A stretch of 64,000 nt of DNA from Phocaeicola dorei (GCF_013009555.1 NZ_CP046176.1:4681501-4745500), one strand, 5' to 3'. Numbered from the stretch's first letter, positions 44,524 to 53,551 are shown. Translations and numbers: made by a program. The notes: generated by a model not told the origin, from the sequence alone.

Positions 44524-45816
44524 ATGAATTATACATATAGACAAATATGGCTCATCAACTTTCCCATAATGATGAGCGTTTTAATGGAGCAATTAATCAA
44601 TATTACCGATGCCGTCTTTCTGGGCCATGTCGGTGAAGTGGAACTTGGCGCATCTGCCTTAGCAGGAATATATTATCTGGTAACTTATATGCTAGGCTTC
44701 GGTTTCAGCATAGGGCTGCAAGTCATGATTGCCTGCAGGAATGGAGAACAGAACTATGCCGAGACAGGACGTACCTTCTTTCAAGGACTCTTTTTCCTTT
44801 CCGGACTAGCGCTCTCTTTATATTTGTTGATACAGGGCCTTTCCCCCTTCCTTTTGAAACAATTAATTACCTCACCGGAAATCTATCAGGCTATAACGGA
44901 CTATCTGGACTGGCGCAGTTTCGGACTTTTATTTTCATTTCCCTTTCTGGCACTCCGGGCTTTTTTTGTGGGAATAACAAAGACCAGGACCTTATCTTGG
45001 TCTGCAATAGCAGCCGTACTTATCAACATCCCTTTCAATTATCTATTGATATTTACCTTAAAGTTTGGGATAGCAGGATCGGCAATAGCCTCAACGCTGG
45101 CAGAAATGGTATCTTTAATCATTCTCCTTGTCTATATGTGGAGAAAGATTGATAAAAACAAATATGGACTACAATCGGTAGTTGATGGAAAACTATTGAA
45201 AAGACTGTTTTACCTGTCCGTATGGAGCATGCTGCATTCTTTTATCAGCATGGCGCCATGGTTCCTGTTCTTCGTCGCCATCGAACATTTAGGAAAGATG
45301 GAACTGGCCGTATCCAACATTACCCGCAGCGTTTCCACCCTTTTTTTTGTGATTGTCAGTTCTTTAGGAACCACCAACAGTTCCTTGGTAAGCAATCTTG
45401 TAGGAGCTGGACAACGAAAAGGTGTTTTTCCTATCTGCCACAAAATCATCAAAATGGGATATGCCATCGGTCTTCCACTGGTAGGAATCGCATTGCTTTG
45501 TAATTATTGGATTATCAGATTTTACACCAACAATGAAACACTGGTGCAACACACTGTCCCCCCTTTCATCGTTATGCTGTTTAATTATGTATTCGCAGTG
45601 CCCGGATATGTTTACATCAGTGCTGTCACTGGAACCGGAAAGACAAAAATTGCCTTTATCTTTCAAATGGTTACCATTATGGTATATCTTCTTTATCTTT
45701 ACTGGCTGAGCCACTGTATATATGCACCTCTAGCGGTATATATGACAACAGAATATCTGTTTGTCATCATGTTAGGAATACAATCTGTCATTTACTTGAA
45801 AAGGAAGCATTACTAA
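44524..45816 (+). CDS. MATE family multidrug/cation exporter
   Basis: A 430-residue polytopic protein with 12 hydrophobic segments in the two-lobe MATE layout. The first lobe begins QIWLINFPIMMSVLMEQLIN and has TDAVFLGHVGEVELGASAL, the classic MATE N-terminal motif with its conserved Asp. The link between lobes is near residue 210, and the second lobe includes ISMAPWFLFFVAIEHLGKME. It exports drugs or metabolites in exchange for Na+ or H+. It has no evident partner genes. Confidence 0.9.
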   Translation: MNYTYRQIWLINFPIMMSVLMEQLINITDAVFLGHVGEVELGASALAGIYYLVTYMLGFGFSIGLQVMIACRNGEQNYAETGRTFFQGLFFLSGLALSLYLLIQGLSPFLLKQLITSPEIYQAITDYLDWRSFGLLFSFPFLALRAFFVGITKTRTLSWSAIAAVLINIPFNYLLIFTLKFGIAGSAIASTLAEMVSLIILLVYMWRKIDKNKYGLQSVVDGKLLKRLFYLSVWSMLHSFISMAPWFLFFVAIEHLGKMELAVSNITRSVSTLFFVIVSSLGTTNSSLVSNLVGAGQRKGVFPICHKIIKMGYAIGLPLVGIALLCNYWIIRFYTNNETLVQHTVPPFIVMLFNYVFAVPGYVYISAVTGTGKTKIAFIFQMVTIMVYLLYLYWLSHCIYAPLAVYMTTEYLFVIMLGIQSVIYLKRKHY

Positions 45817-45898
45817 GTTCCTTGCCACACCCTTTCTCCCGATTCATTCCGGCAATAAATAGTTATTTATAACTATCTTCAGTTTGAAAGCTTTTCTC

Positions 45899-45906
45899 TA
45901 CTTTTG
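45899..45906 (+). promoter_or_regulatory. Promoter -7 element of the nucleotidyltransferase-fold gene
   Basis: TACTTTTG fits TAnnTTTG, 24 bp before the ATG at 45931. Confidence 0.5.
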
Positions 45907-45930
45907 CAAACTCACCATAAAAGATAGCGT

Positions 45931-46515
45931 ATGAATATTTTCGACATTGCCAAACAGAATCAGGAGAAAGCCTGGCAAGTTATCAAAAACACGAACATCA
46001 TCCAGATATGGGAAGATGCCGGTGCAAAAATTAATCTGGTAGGTTCACTCAGAACAGGGTTACTGATGAAACATAGGGACATTGATTTCCATATTTATTC
46101 ATCACCCTTGAACCTAGCGGACAGTTTTCTGGCAATGGCCAGACTAGCAGAGAATCCGTCTATCAAAAGAATAGAATGTGCCAATCTACTGCATACCTCT
46201 GAAGCCTGTATTGAATGGCATGCATGGTATCAGAATGAAGAAAACGAACTTTGGCAGATGGATATGATTCACATCCGGGAAGGTTCACGTTATGACGGTT
46301 ATTTTGAAAAGGTAGCCCAACGCATTTCGGAAATTATGACCGATGAAATACGGGAAACTATTCTAAGGTTAAAATATGAGACACCGGAAACCGAGAAGAT
46401 TATCGGAGTGGAATATTATCAGGCAGTCCTCCGAGATGGGGTACGGGATTATAGCGGATTTAAGGAATGGAGAAAGCAGCATCCTATTACGGGAGTAGTG
46501 GAATGGATGCCTTAA
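45931..46515 (+). CDS. Nucleotidyltransferase-fold protein
   Basis: A 194-residue protein. The segment INLVGSLRTGLLMKHRDIDF matches the GS...D.D signature of the DNA polymerase beta-type nucleotidyltransferase fold (metal-binding Asp pair at about 50-52), with a further acidic residue in WQMDMIHI. Proteins like this are sometimes labelled phosphoglycerate mutase in Bacteroides annotations, which the visible motifs do not support. The substrate is unknown. It is monocistronic and converges with the LuxR gene. Confidence 0.65.
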   Translation: MNIFDIAKQNQEKAWQVIKNTNIIQIWEDAGAKINLVGSLRTGLLMKHRDIDFHIYSSPLNLADSFLAMARLAENPSIKRIECANLLHTSEACIEWHAWYQNEENELWQMDMIHIREGSRYDGYFEKVAQRISEIMTDEIRETILRLKYETPETEKIIGVEYYQAVLRDGVRDYSGFKEWRKQHPITGVVEWMP

Positions 46516-46530
46516 CCCGATGAAATCGGG
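46516..46530. terminator. Short hairpin between convergent genes
   Basis: CCCGAT (46516-46521) pairs with ATCGGG (46525-46530) over a GAA loop, between the nucleotidyltransferase-fold and LuxR genes. It could serve both strands. Confidence 0.4.
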
Positions 46531-46533
46531 CAA

Positions 46534-47304
46534 TCAGCTTAACAGCCCCGACTCCTGTCCCAGGCGTATCGCCTCCAAAGAGTTGTGTACTCCCAGCTTA
46601 CGCAACAGATTTTGCCGGTGAATATGGACGGTATAAATACTGATACATAATTTATCGGCAATTTCTTTGCTTAAGAATCCTCGTTGGATGAGGCGTAATA
46701 TCTCCATTTCACGTCCGGTAAGACTGACAACCGGATTCATTATCACCACACCGGGTGAAAACATTTCTCCATTTCTCAGATTCAGAACAGTACATTCCAC
46801 CTGTTCTGATTCTTTCTGACCGGGGGCCATACTCATATTCCCTATAATGAGCCATGCTTTTCCGTCATGGCTCTGTTCCAAAACTTGATGCCTGCTTGTT
46901 ACACGCACATAGTTACCACGAGCATTGAGTATACGAAAACTATATACATTACAATAGTCATTCCGATGTTCCAAAGGCTGGTTATAAATGAACTTCCCCA
47001 GCCTGACTTGCAAGTCTTCCAATAGGGAACGATCATGCGGATGAATACGCGACTCCAGATAATCACCCTGTTTTTCCAATGTTTCTATCTTGTGCCTGTC
47101 ATATCCCAACCAATCGACAAAACCCGTAGAAGCATACGCATAACATCCTTTATATACATCCACCACGAAAGAACAGCCGCCATTGATTCTAGATAACTTC
47201 CGGAGCATGGATTTATCCCGTTCCCATACTGCATAATCTATGTTTTTGCAAGACAAATGTTGCTTTGCCCACAATTCCTCACGGGTGACATCTGTTACAC
47301 TCAT
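46534..47304 (-). CDS. LuxR-type regulator with PAS-like sensor domain
   Basis: 256 residues from MSVTDV at 47304 (six codons more if 47322 is used). The N-terminal region (about 25-165) resembles a PAS/PAC fold (FVVDVYKGCYAYASTGFVDW, YNVYSFRILNARGNYVRVTS-like text). The C-terminal LuxR/GerE HTH is SLTGREMEILRLIQRGFLSK followed by EIADKLCISIYTVHIHRQNL. No receiver domain, so it is a one-component regulator. The GH27 gene ends 50 bp upstream, so the two may be co-transcribed and it may regulate alpha-galactoside use. Confidence 0.8.
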   Translation of the reverse strand: MSVTDVTREELWAKQHLSCKNIDYAVWERDKSMLRKLSRINGGCSFVVDVYKGCYAYASTGFVDWLGYDRHKIETLEKQGDYLESRIHPHDRSLLEDLQVRLGKFIYNQPLEHRNDYCNVYSFRILNARGNYVRVTSRHQVLEQSHDGKAWLIIGNMSMAPGQKESEQVECTVLNLRNGEMFSPGVVIMNPVVSLTGREMEILRLIQRGFLSKEIADKLCISIYTVHIHRQNLLRKLGVHNSLEAIRLGQESGLLS

Positions 47305-47354
47305 ATTCTTACTCTTTATCAAAGTAGTACTTCAAGAGGATAGATCTTCTCAGC

Positions 47355-48962
47355 TTACTCACTTACTTTTTTCAAAGTAAAACAGTCAATATCCGGAGCC
47401 CAGCAAAATGAACTTCCCATACGTACCTTATTATACCCTGCTTTCAAATGCACCGGAACAGTAATCGAAGCTATTTTTTGAGTTTCATCCGCCGACAGCG
47501 AATCAAGAAGAATCCTTTTTTCATTATTCACACAGACTTCCAGCTTACGGTCTGCTTTAGGCACATAGCGGATAGTCATTTCGTATTTACCGCCTTGCTC
47601 ACTGTACACCTCTTTCCATTCTGCAAAATTCTCTTTTCGCCCTCCCAGATAGCTTACCTTCATGCCTCCGGATGCTTCATGTAACGGAACATATACGATG
47701 CTTTTCGGAGTCTTTCCCAAATCATTGAAACAAGGCAGATAAGCCCATTCCGCTTCATAAACAGTCGGTTCCAACCTCTTTTCGGACTCCATACGTAAAA
47801 TCAGCACACTATGGGGAGGCAATTCCCGATTCAGAACACCCCCTTTTATCTCCGGTAAATCCTGCTGTTTCATCAGGTCTCGTACCTTAACTTTTCCTCC
47901 TAATTCCAAAATATTCATCGGAACTGTAAAGTTACAAATCGTGTCCGAAGGATTGTATAAAGCAACCGCACGTACATTACCACGCTTCCGTTCTATATCT
48001 TTCACCAACACATACCCTTCATTTTCATGCTGAACTACGTATGCCTGTAATCCTAAAGGGTCTTGGTTCAAAGCTATCAGTTCTTTATTTTTCAACAGTT
48101 TTAATGACGCCTCCGGAATGGTTGTCAGATCACATCCTATCAACAAAGGTGAACTCATGATGCACCACATTCCAAAATGCACCTCTTCCTCTTCAGGCTT
48201 TAGCCCCCGGCCTATTTCCAACATATCCATATCATTATAATGACCTTCTCCCGCATAGGCAGACAGATAAAGATTTTTATTGATAATATACTTTACTGAT
48301 CCCCACTCCGGACGGATATCCGCACTGATTCGCCATGAACGAGCAATGTTTCTAGCCCAAGTACCCGGGAAAGCCCATCGACAGATATTAATAGAAACAT
48401 GTCCGCAACCCAGATTATCTATAGCCTGACGAATCTCTGTATATCGCTTTTCCTCTTCCAAATTCAATTCCTGACCGGCTCCGCAATAATCAATTTTGAT
48501 AAAATCAAATCCCCACTCTTTAAAATACAACGTGGCATCCTGAAATTCATGTCCATACAAACCGGAACCTATTCCGTTCATATCTTTATCCCAGATAGAA
48601 CCACAAGTATTGCTTCCCGCATCCGAATAAATGCCGGCTTTTAATCCTAAAGAATGAATATGATCAGCCACCCCCTTCAATCCGTTCGGAAAACGTTCGG
48701 GATGTGTTTGCATCACTCCTCTTTCATCCCGCCATCCAAAAAAACCGTCATCTACATTCACATAGGAATAGCCCACTTCTTTCAACCCTTTCTGCACCAT
48801 AGCATCCGCTTGTCTTATTATTAAGGTGTCATTGATATGAACCCGATAGGTATTCCATGAGCTCCACCCCATAATAGGAGATTCAAAAACTGTCGTATTT
48901 TGGGCGAATATGCCGGAACATAGACCAAAAGCTAAAGTCAAAAACAAATTTCTCATATTCAT
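47355..48962 (-). CDS. Alpha-galactosidase, glycoside hydrolase family 27, with C-terminal binding domain
   Basis: A 535-residue exported enzyme (signal MNMRNLFLTLAFGLCSGIFA). The GH27 TIM barrel has MGWSSWNTYR, YVNVDDGFFG, KAGIYSDAGSNTCGS, the nucleophile Asp158 in DFIKIDYCGAG and the acid/base Asp215 in RISADIRPEW. A beta-sandwich follows (about 290-390). The last 130 residues (YEAEWAYLPC to DIDCFTLKK) look like a CBM35/CBM6-type carbohydrate-binding domain. It removes terminal alpha-galactose; host blood-group-B or plant raffinose-type substrates cannot be told apart here. Confidence 0.9.
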   Translation of the reverse strand: MNMRNLFLTLAFGLCSGIFAQNTTVFESPIMGWSSWNTYRVHINDTLIIRQADAMVQKGLKEVGYSYVNVDDGFFGWRDERGVMQTHPERFPNGLKGVADHIHSLGLKAGIYSDAGSNTCGSIWDKDMNGIGSGLYGHEFQDATLYFKEWGFDFIKIDYCGAGQELNLEEEKRYTEIRQAIDNLGCGHVSINICRWAFPGTWARNIARSWRISADIRPEWGSVKYIINKNLYLSAYAGEGHYNDMDMLEIGRGLKPEEEEVHFGMWCIMSSPLLIGCDLTTIPEASLKLLKNKELIALNQDPLGLQAYVVQHENEGYVLVKDIERKRGNVRAVALYNPSDTICNFTVPMNILELGGKVKVRDLMKQQDLPEIKGGVLNRELPPHSVLILRMESEKRLEPTVYEAEWAYLPCFNDLGKTPKSIVYVPLHEASGGMKVSYLGGRKENFAEWKEVYSEQGGKYEMTIRYVPKADRKLEVCVNNEKRILLDSLSADETQKIASITVPVHLKAGYNKVRMGSSFCWAPDIDCFTLKKVSE

Positions 48963-49059
48963 TAATTCTCATTTTTTACTTAAAGAAATCATCAAGAAGG
49001 TATATCTTATGATCCTAATGGTTAACAGGAAAATAAAATCAGTTTTATCATGTAGAGAG

Positions 49060-49067
49060 CAAAGATA
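49060..49067 (-). promoter_or_regulatory. Promoter -7 element of the GH27 gene
   Basis: TATCTTTG on the minus strand, about 98 bp upstream of the ATG at 48962. The rest of 48963-49278 shows no gene. Confidence 0.5.
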
Positions 49068-49278
49068 ACGAAAAACTCTTACCCCACCATATACTATCCC
49101 GGAATTTTTCGGCAGGCAGGATAGTGGCCATCATAATCCGGGAATTAGTTGAACTTTAAATATAAGCCAAACTGACAAATATCTAAAAATACTGATAGGA
49201 AAGATATAAAAGAAAGCAGGTAATTACATATGTAATTACCTGCCTAATGCGCTTTTAAGTAAAGTTATGTACTTTCTT

Positions 49279-49303
49279 TGGTGGTGCCACCAGGAATCGA
49301 ACC
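49279..49303 (-). other. Detached tRNA 3' end, likely attachment site of the integrative element
   Basis: Read on the minus strand: AGG TTCGATT CCTGG (end of T-stem, T-loop and T-stem), then TGGCACC (3' acceptor strand), A and CCA. The 5' part is not a tRNA: the bases before AGG do not complete the T-stem and no anticodon arm follows upstream. So only the last 25 bp of a tRNA gene (acceptor 5' end expected GGTGCCA) are present. This is what integration into a tRNA 3' end leaves at one border. The full tRNA would lie beyond the right edge. The stretch 49304-49551 shows no gene. Confidence 0.65.
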
Positions 49304-49551
49304 TTTTGCTTCGGTTTATTCTAACTCCTTGAGTGACTGTACCTTTTTGCTTTATCTTTTATGAAAACCATTGAATTGGCCTTACGCTAAATTCATTGTT
49401 TTTCTTTACTAATCTGACAGAATTTGTCTCTTTGACACTGCAAATATAATACACAGGTTCGATTTCTGCAAATATTTTCATTCCTTTTAATTATAGTTTT
49501 CAACAAGAGAAAAAAAATAAAAACATGTGCTTAATTAAATGCATTAAGAAT

Positions 49552-50193
49552 TTATTTATTGTTTGGGGTGTTGACTTTAAAGTTGGAAATTTTGCTTCGC
49601 AAATCATTAGAAAGATATACCCCTTGAATCTTTATTTTGCATGAATAAACCAAAAGCACTAAAAGAGCAAAAATACAAATGACGACTATTTCACTAGGCG
49701 CCAAAAAGTTTGGAACTGACTTGGGCATGAAGGCACCTGCAAAGAGATCTACTAAACATAAGATTATAGCTCCCACCTTTCCTAAAGCACTCTTTACCTT
49801 TCTTGATTTTTGTATCTCTATATCGCTTACAATTTGTGCAATCACAGTATTATTGGTTTTCATTGCATATTCTTTCAACGTAAATATCGAAACTTCTTCA
49901 TTATTAAATAGAAAAATATAATTCCCAATTAAGGGTACTGCTAGTGTACATAATGCAAAGAGGATACAAGTAAAAAATTTCACAGTCCAAATACAGACAA
50001 TACCTAATATTACGAATGGAATCAGGTTTATTAGAGTTAAATCCTGAAACGTAATTCCAGGTTCTTTTTGGGGACAACACACACCTAAATACAAATCTGT
50101 AAACACCAATAGAATAAGGACATTTGTCCATATATCCGTATCATAAATCTTGTGGTTGTCAAATAACGCAATCAAATCTTTCATGTTGTTCAT
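49552..50193 (-). CDS. Hypothetical membrane protein
   Basis: 213 residues with about five hydrophobic segments in two groups (VLILLVFTDLYLGVCC, LINLIPFVILGIVCIWTVKF, FFTCILFALCTLAVPLIGNY; then VGAIILCLVDLFAGAFM and VVICIFALLVLLVYSCKI), joined by a charged stretch (EIQKSRKVKSALGK). The two groups look like a weak internal duplication, since each has a DL.LG/DLFAG turn. No known family recognised. It is the first gene inside the element border, AT-rich, on the minus strand. Confidence 0.6.
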   Translation of the reverse strand: MNNMKDLIALFDNHKIYDTDIWTNVLILLVFTDLYLGVCCPQKEPGITFQDLTLINLIPFVILGIVCIWTVKFFTCILFALCTLAVPLIGNYIFLFNNEEVSIFTLKEYAMKTNNTVIAQIVSDIEIQKSRKVKSALGKVGAIILCLVDLFAGAFMPKSVPNFLAPSEIVVICIFALLVLLVYSCKIKIQGVYLSNDLRSKISNFKVNTPNNK

Positions 50194-50544
50194 AAATACT
50201 TTTTTAAATTAATAGTTTATAGTAAAGCGGCAGTCAACATTTTAAATTTCCACTGTATTTTATACAGAAAAGAAACAGGGCTATTGGTTATCAATATCCT
50301 AAAACCTTATTCGATATAATGTCTACAGATTATACCATTCAAATATATTATGTGTTATTGGATTTTACAAATATACAGATACTATTCAGAATGTCATAAC
50401 TTCTCCATAAATATTATTTTGTACAGTTTTGTTTTACTTATAATTCATGCCTTTATCATACTTTGCGGCATTGCTGCATGAAGGAGGTGTGCATGCCAAA
50501 ACAGAAAAGTTTTTGAGCCATTCATGTAAAAAGGATATACAGGA

Positions 50545-50580
50545 TGTCATCTGATGACTTTTAATGACATCTGATGACAC
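50545..50580. repeat. Operator-like repeat pair upstream of the primase gene
   Basis: CATCTGATGAC occurs at 50548-50558 and again at 50568-50578, 20 bp apart. The first lies in a palindrome, GTCATC-T-GATGAC. The same sequence type recurs at 53403-53442. It is 79 bp before the primase ATG. Apart from it, 50194-50656 shows nothing recognisable. Confidence 0.6.
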
Positions 50581-50656
50581 TGCTTTTTATGTTTCGGATA
50601 TAAAGCGGTTCTTTGTCGTGTATTAATAGTGAACTAACCCTTGAAAATGAGATGCC

Positions 50657-51520
50657 ATGAACATACAAGAAGCAAAGAACATCAGGCTTGTTGATTTTTT
50701 AGCCGGATTCGGATACAAGCCGGTAATACAGCGTGGGAACAGCGTATGGTACAAATCGCCCTTCAGGACGGAAAAGGAGTCCTCTTTCAAGGTTGACCTC
50801 CATAAGGAACTGTGGTATGATTTCGGTCTGGGGAAGGGAGGGGACATTATAACGTTGGCCAAGGAGATTTATCGGACACAAGATATAGGTTATGTACTAC
50901 AGTGTATTGAGGATAAAAGAGCCGTACTGAAACCGGTTACTGTTTCCTGTCCGTTTGAAAAGGCATATCCCGCCTTTCAAGATCTGAAAATCATTCCTCT
51001 TGCCAACCGGATACTGCTTACTTATCTGAAGGAACGGTGCATCGATCTGGAAACTGCCCGAAAAATATGCAGGGAAGCCCATTTTAAACGGAATGGGAAG
51101 AATTATTTTGCCATCGCTTTCCCTAATATTTCCGGAGGGTACGAAATCAGGAACAGGTATTTCAAGGCTTGTATTGCTCCCAAGGACATCAGTCGCATCA
51201 TTAGCACGCCGGAAAGCAGGATTTGCTATATTTTTGAGGGGTTTATGGATTTTCTGTCTTTCAGACCGGCTTTTCCATCTTTGGAAGAGGGGGATTATAT
51301 AGTGTTGAATTCTGTCAGTAACTTACAGAAGGCTTTTTCTTTCCTTTCACAATATGACGGCATCCGTTGCTGTCTGGATAATGATACCGCCGGGAAAAAT
51401 GCGGTGCAGGCACTAAAGGACAAATACGGAATCCGTTTATGCGATTTTTCGCATGAATATTCCGGATATAAGGATCTGAATGAATATTTGTGCGGGAAGA
51501 ACAATCTGCTCCATATCTAA
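50657..51520 (+). CDS. Toprim-domain DNA primase-like protein of the element
   Basis: A 287-residue protein. The N-terminal region (about 1-85) resembles the CHC2 primase domain with the cysteines lost (VWYKSPFRTEKESSFKVDLH, LWYDFGLGKGGDIITLAKEI). The Toprim region at about 190-285 has CYIFEGFMDFLSF (Glu) and CCLDNDTAGKNAVQ (DxD-type), the metal-binding residues. Such short primases are common in Bacteroidetes conjugative and mobilisable elements, where they are thought to prime the transferred strand. The repeat pair just upstream may control it or form part of an origin. Confidence 0.82.
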   Translation: MNIQEAKNIRLVDFLAGFGYKPVIQRGNSVWYKSPFRTEKESSFKVDLHKELWYDFGLGKGGDIITLAKEIYRTQDIGYVLQCIEDKRAVLKPVTVSCPFEKAYPAFQDLKIIPLANRILLTYLKERCIDLETARKICREAHFKRNGKNYFAIAFPNISGGYEIRNRYFKACIAPKDISRIISTPESRICYIFEGFMDFLSFRPAFPSLEEGDYIVLNSVSNLQKAFSFLSQYDGIRCCLDNDTAGKNAVQALKDKYGIRLCDFSHEYSGYKDLNEYLCGKNNLLHI

Positions 51521-51620
51521 TAGAAGTTTTGAAAAGACTGCCTTATGATATACCCTTGTTTCCTTCCTGTCATATGTGGCAGAAGAAAACAAGGGTGATT
51601 TTTCATGTGGCGATACTATG

Positions 51621-52400
51621 TTAATAGTAGAATGTGGTCAGATGCGTTTTATGGTCTTTTACAATCTTTACTTCATGCATCTGTCCGTATATCTCACGCA
51701 TGGATACCGGACAATCCATCTTTTCCCATTCTTCCGGGGAAATCCTCATGTCGGAATGCCTGAAACACAGCATGACCATTTCCTGAGAATCCTCTTCTGC
51801 GAATATGCTACCTTCATGGTCGTTGACAAACTGTTTGAGTCCATCCTCATCCTTGCAGGATATTTCTCCGACGTACATATCCTCGCCCGGCCGGGTGTTT
51901 TTGCGAATATGGATTTTGAACCATTCCCGGCTTTCCGGCTGTTCAGGTGCGCCACACTCCCACAGGGCTATTTTCGCATCGTAGTAAACCTCCCCGTTTT
52001 CACATGCTCCGTAATGGCCCCAATGCTTGAAACGGCTGGTAGTCCATGCCTTGAACCTTACATCGCCTGCCTTTACCAACAGACACTCACCGCCATGCAT
52101 ATCGCATTTGATACCCTCTTTGTCACGGGACACGAATGGAACACAGGAAAAATCCCGGAGTATAATGTTATCTCCATATACGGCATCTATAAAGAACAGC
52201 CGGGAACGCTCACCATAACCGGAAACAAAGAACAGGTTGTCTCCTGTTCGTGGATACCGGCTGGAGCGTGTCTTTTCGATGTGTTCCACCATGGTATTCA
52301 CTTTATCTATATCTTCCTGTACAAGTCCGTGTATCCGATCATACCAGTAGTTCAGGCGGATGAAAGTTTCTTTGCTATACTTGTTTGTTGTCTGAATCAT
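51621..52400 (-). CDS. Element-borne hypothetical protein (DUF4121-like)
   Basis: A 259-residue soluble protein. Text such as SKETFIRLNYWYDRIHGLVQ, RYPRTGDNLFFVSGYGERSR, FKAWTTSRFKHWGHYGACEN and GEISCKDEDGLKQFVNDHEG reminds me of the DUF4121 family found in Bacteroides conjugative elements; this is a recollection, not a search. No catalytic motif is evident. It is preceded on its own strand by a hairpin (CCGGCTTTG/CAAAGCCGG at about 52429-52447) and the long structured repeat at 52449-52614, so expression may be controlled through its leader. Confidence 0.6.
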   Translation of the reverse strand: MIQTTNKYSKETFIRLNYWYDRIHGLVQEDIDKVNTMVEHIEKTRSSRYPRTGDNLFFVSGYGERSRLFFIDAVYGDNIILRDFSCVPFVSRDKEGIKCDMHGGECLLVKAGDVRFKAWTTSRFKHWGHYGACENGEVYYDAKIALWECGAPEQPESREWFKIHIRKNTRPGEDMYVGEISCKDEDGLKQFVNDHEGSIFAEEDSQEMVMLCFRHSDMRISPEEWEKMDCPVSMREIYGQMHEVKIVKDHKTHLTTFYY

Positions 52401-52448
52401 AATTTTCTTATTTTGTGATTAAACATTTCCGGCTTTGGCAAAGCCGGT

Positions 52449-52614
52449 ATTTCTATCTCTTACATGTCAGACATTTGTCTTTTGCTCTGATAGTGCAAGG
52501 CTTGGCGAAAAAATACCGCAGCGAAGCGAGGATGATTTTTTCAGCCAACCAGTCCGAAGGACCGCCTTGCGCATCAGAAGCAAAAGGCTACCTTTACATG
52601 TAAGAAATAGAAAT
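52449..52614 (-). repeat. Long imperfect palindrome, copy A (structured leader element)
   Basis: Outer arms 52449-52500 and 52564-52614 are imperfect complements (both carry TTTCTA, CTTACATGT and CTTTTGCT in inverse sense). Inside are GCAAGGC/GCCTTGC (52495-52501 with 52564-52570), TTGGC/GCCAA (52502-52506 with 52544-52548), GAAAAAAT/ATTTTTTC (52507-52514 with 52535-52542) and a side hairpin GTCC-GAA-GGAC (52552-52562), which reads C-UUCG-G on the minus strand. The minus strand places it in the leader of the gene starting at 52400. A related copy lies at 62061-62249. Confidence 0.75.
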
Positions 52615-52670
52615 GCTGACCGATATATGATTCCAAAATAAAAAAACTTATAATCTGCCGGTTCTGTAAT

Positions 52671-52717
52671 AAGAAAGCCATGAAACCCTCTCTTTTTATT
52701 GTTTCCATGACTTTCTT
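52671..52717. terminator. Hairpin terminator of the helix-turn-helix pair
   Basis: AAGAAAG...CATG (from 52671) pairs with CATG..CTTTCTT (to 52717) around a T-rich loop, 31 bp past the 3' end of the minus-strand gene at 52749. Confidence 0.5.
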
Positions 52718-52748
52718 ATGTTTATGTCGTGATACTTGGAAACGGGTA

Positions 52749-53051
52749 TTACCAATGATCAAATGTTTCCACCCTGTTTTTTTCCAACAGAACAAGAATG
52801 TCCTTTTCCTTATATAATAATTTGCCTCCTACTTTGTAATAGGGCAACCTGCCGTTCATTCTGTAATCAGCCAGCGTCCTTCGTGTCAGCTTCAATTTCT
52901 CCGCCAACTCGCTGTCGGTAATGTAACGCTCTCCGTTCAGGACCGGACGAAGGCTTTTTTCCTGATCATCCAGCATTTTGGACAGGGTGCTTATGTTCCG
53001 AAAAAAACGTATAATCTCAGGGCTTTCTTTAGTCAGTATGAATTGAGTCAT
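52749..53051 (-). CDS. Helix-turn-helix (excisionase/MerR-like) protein
   Basis: 100 residues from the ATG at 53051, which overlaps the preceding gene's stop (ATGA). A helical N-terminus is followed by the winged-helix text ITDSELAEKLKLTRRTLADY and NGRLPYYKVGGKLLYKEKDI, the HTH_17/excisionase form. Such paired small proteins are the rule in Bacteroidetes integrative elements, where they control excision or transfer genes. Its partner is the gene at 53048. Confidence 0.82.
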   Translation of the reverse strand: MTQFILTKESPEIIRFFRNISTLSKMLDDQEKSLRPVLNGERYITDSELAEKLKLTRRTLADYRMNGRLPYYKVGGKLLYKEKDILVLLEKNRVETFDHW

Positions 53052-53341
53052 AAGGATTCGGGGGTTACATGGTGAATACTGTTTTCCAAATAACGTATAA
53101 TATCCTGACGCCTGTAATATACCTTGCGGTCTATATGGCTGTAAGGGATAATCCTGCTTCTCCGAAGTTGCAACAGCTTTCGGGGCGAGACATTCATAAG
53201 CATACACGCTTCCTGGTTATCAATCCAGTCATCCATACTACAGATGCCTCCTCCGCATGTTTCACGCATTTTCTTTTCAACGGCTTCCAAAGCCTCATTC
53301 ATTTCCATGAATGCCTTAGCTTCGATACATACAAACTCCAT
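53048..53341 (-). CDS. Helix-turn-helix (excisionase-like) protein
   Basis: 97 residues from the ATG at 53341 (MEFVCIEAKAFMEMNEALEA). A coiled-coil-like N-terminus (about 8-30) precedes the HTH text DNQEACMLMNVSPRKLLQLR and SRIIPYSHIDRKVYYRRQDI. It is translationally coupled to the next HTH gene by an ATGA overlap. Its upstream side holds decamer tandem repeats (53403-53442), which may be the operator of this pair. Confidence 0.82.
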   Translation of the reverse strand: MEFVCIEAKAFMEMNEALEAVEKKMRETCGGGICSMDDWIDNQEACMLMNVSPRKLLQLRRSRIIPYSHIDRKVYYRRQDIIRYLENSIHHVTPESL

Positions 53342-53402
53342 AAACTCTGCTTTTTTTGTCCGGCACGAAAATACGGGAAGTAAAAGTCGTGGGCAAAAGG
53401 AT

Positions 53403-53442
53403 GTCATCAAACGGCATCAGATGTCATCAGATGTCAGAGACC
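53403..53442. repeat. 10-bp tandem repeats, four units, in a divergent promoter region
   Basis: GTCATCAAAC, GGCATCAGAT, GTCATCAGAT and GTCAGAGACC follow one another without gaps. The 10-bp step puts every unit on the same face of the helix. The core CATCAGATG is the complement of the repeat near 50548-50578. It sits between the HTH pair (minus, start 53341) and the phosphoribosyltransferase (plus, 53552). Confidence 0.7.
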
Positions 53443-53551
53443 GCTCTGTTTGGGGAAGCAAAGTAAAAGAATGGCTAAAAGTCTGTTTCTTTACCGGAAA
53501 AACAGTATTTTTATCCCGGACAATCTGTCCGAAAATAAAAAAACAGGAAAT

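Noticed and set aside
49450-49475. A second T-arm-like stretch, CAGGTTCGATT followed by TCTGC, on the plus strand
   Set aside because: The stem does not pair well, and no acceptor or anticodon arm can be drawn around it.
50194-50656. A possible replication origin in the gap before the primase gene
   Set aside because: Only two repeats and no AT-rich unwinding region or initiator gene next to it; kept as an operator-like repeat instead.
51576-52418. Long plus-strand open frame opposite the minus-strand gene at 51621
   Set aside because: The minus-strand protein has protein-like composition, matches a recalled family and sits in an ordered minus-strand region; the plus frame is its shadow.
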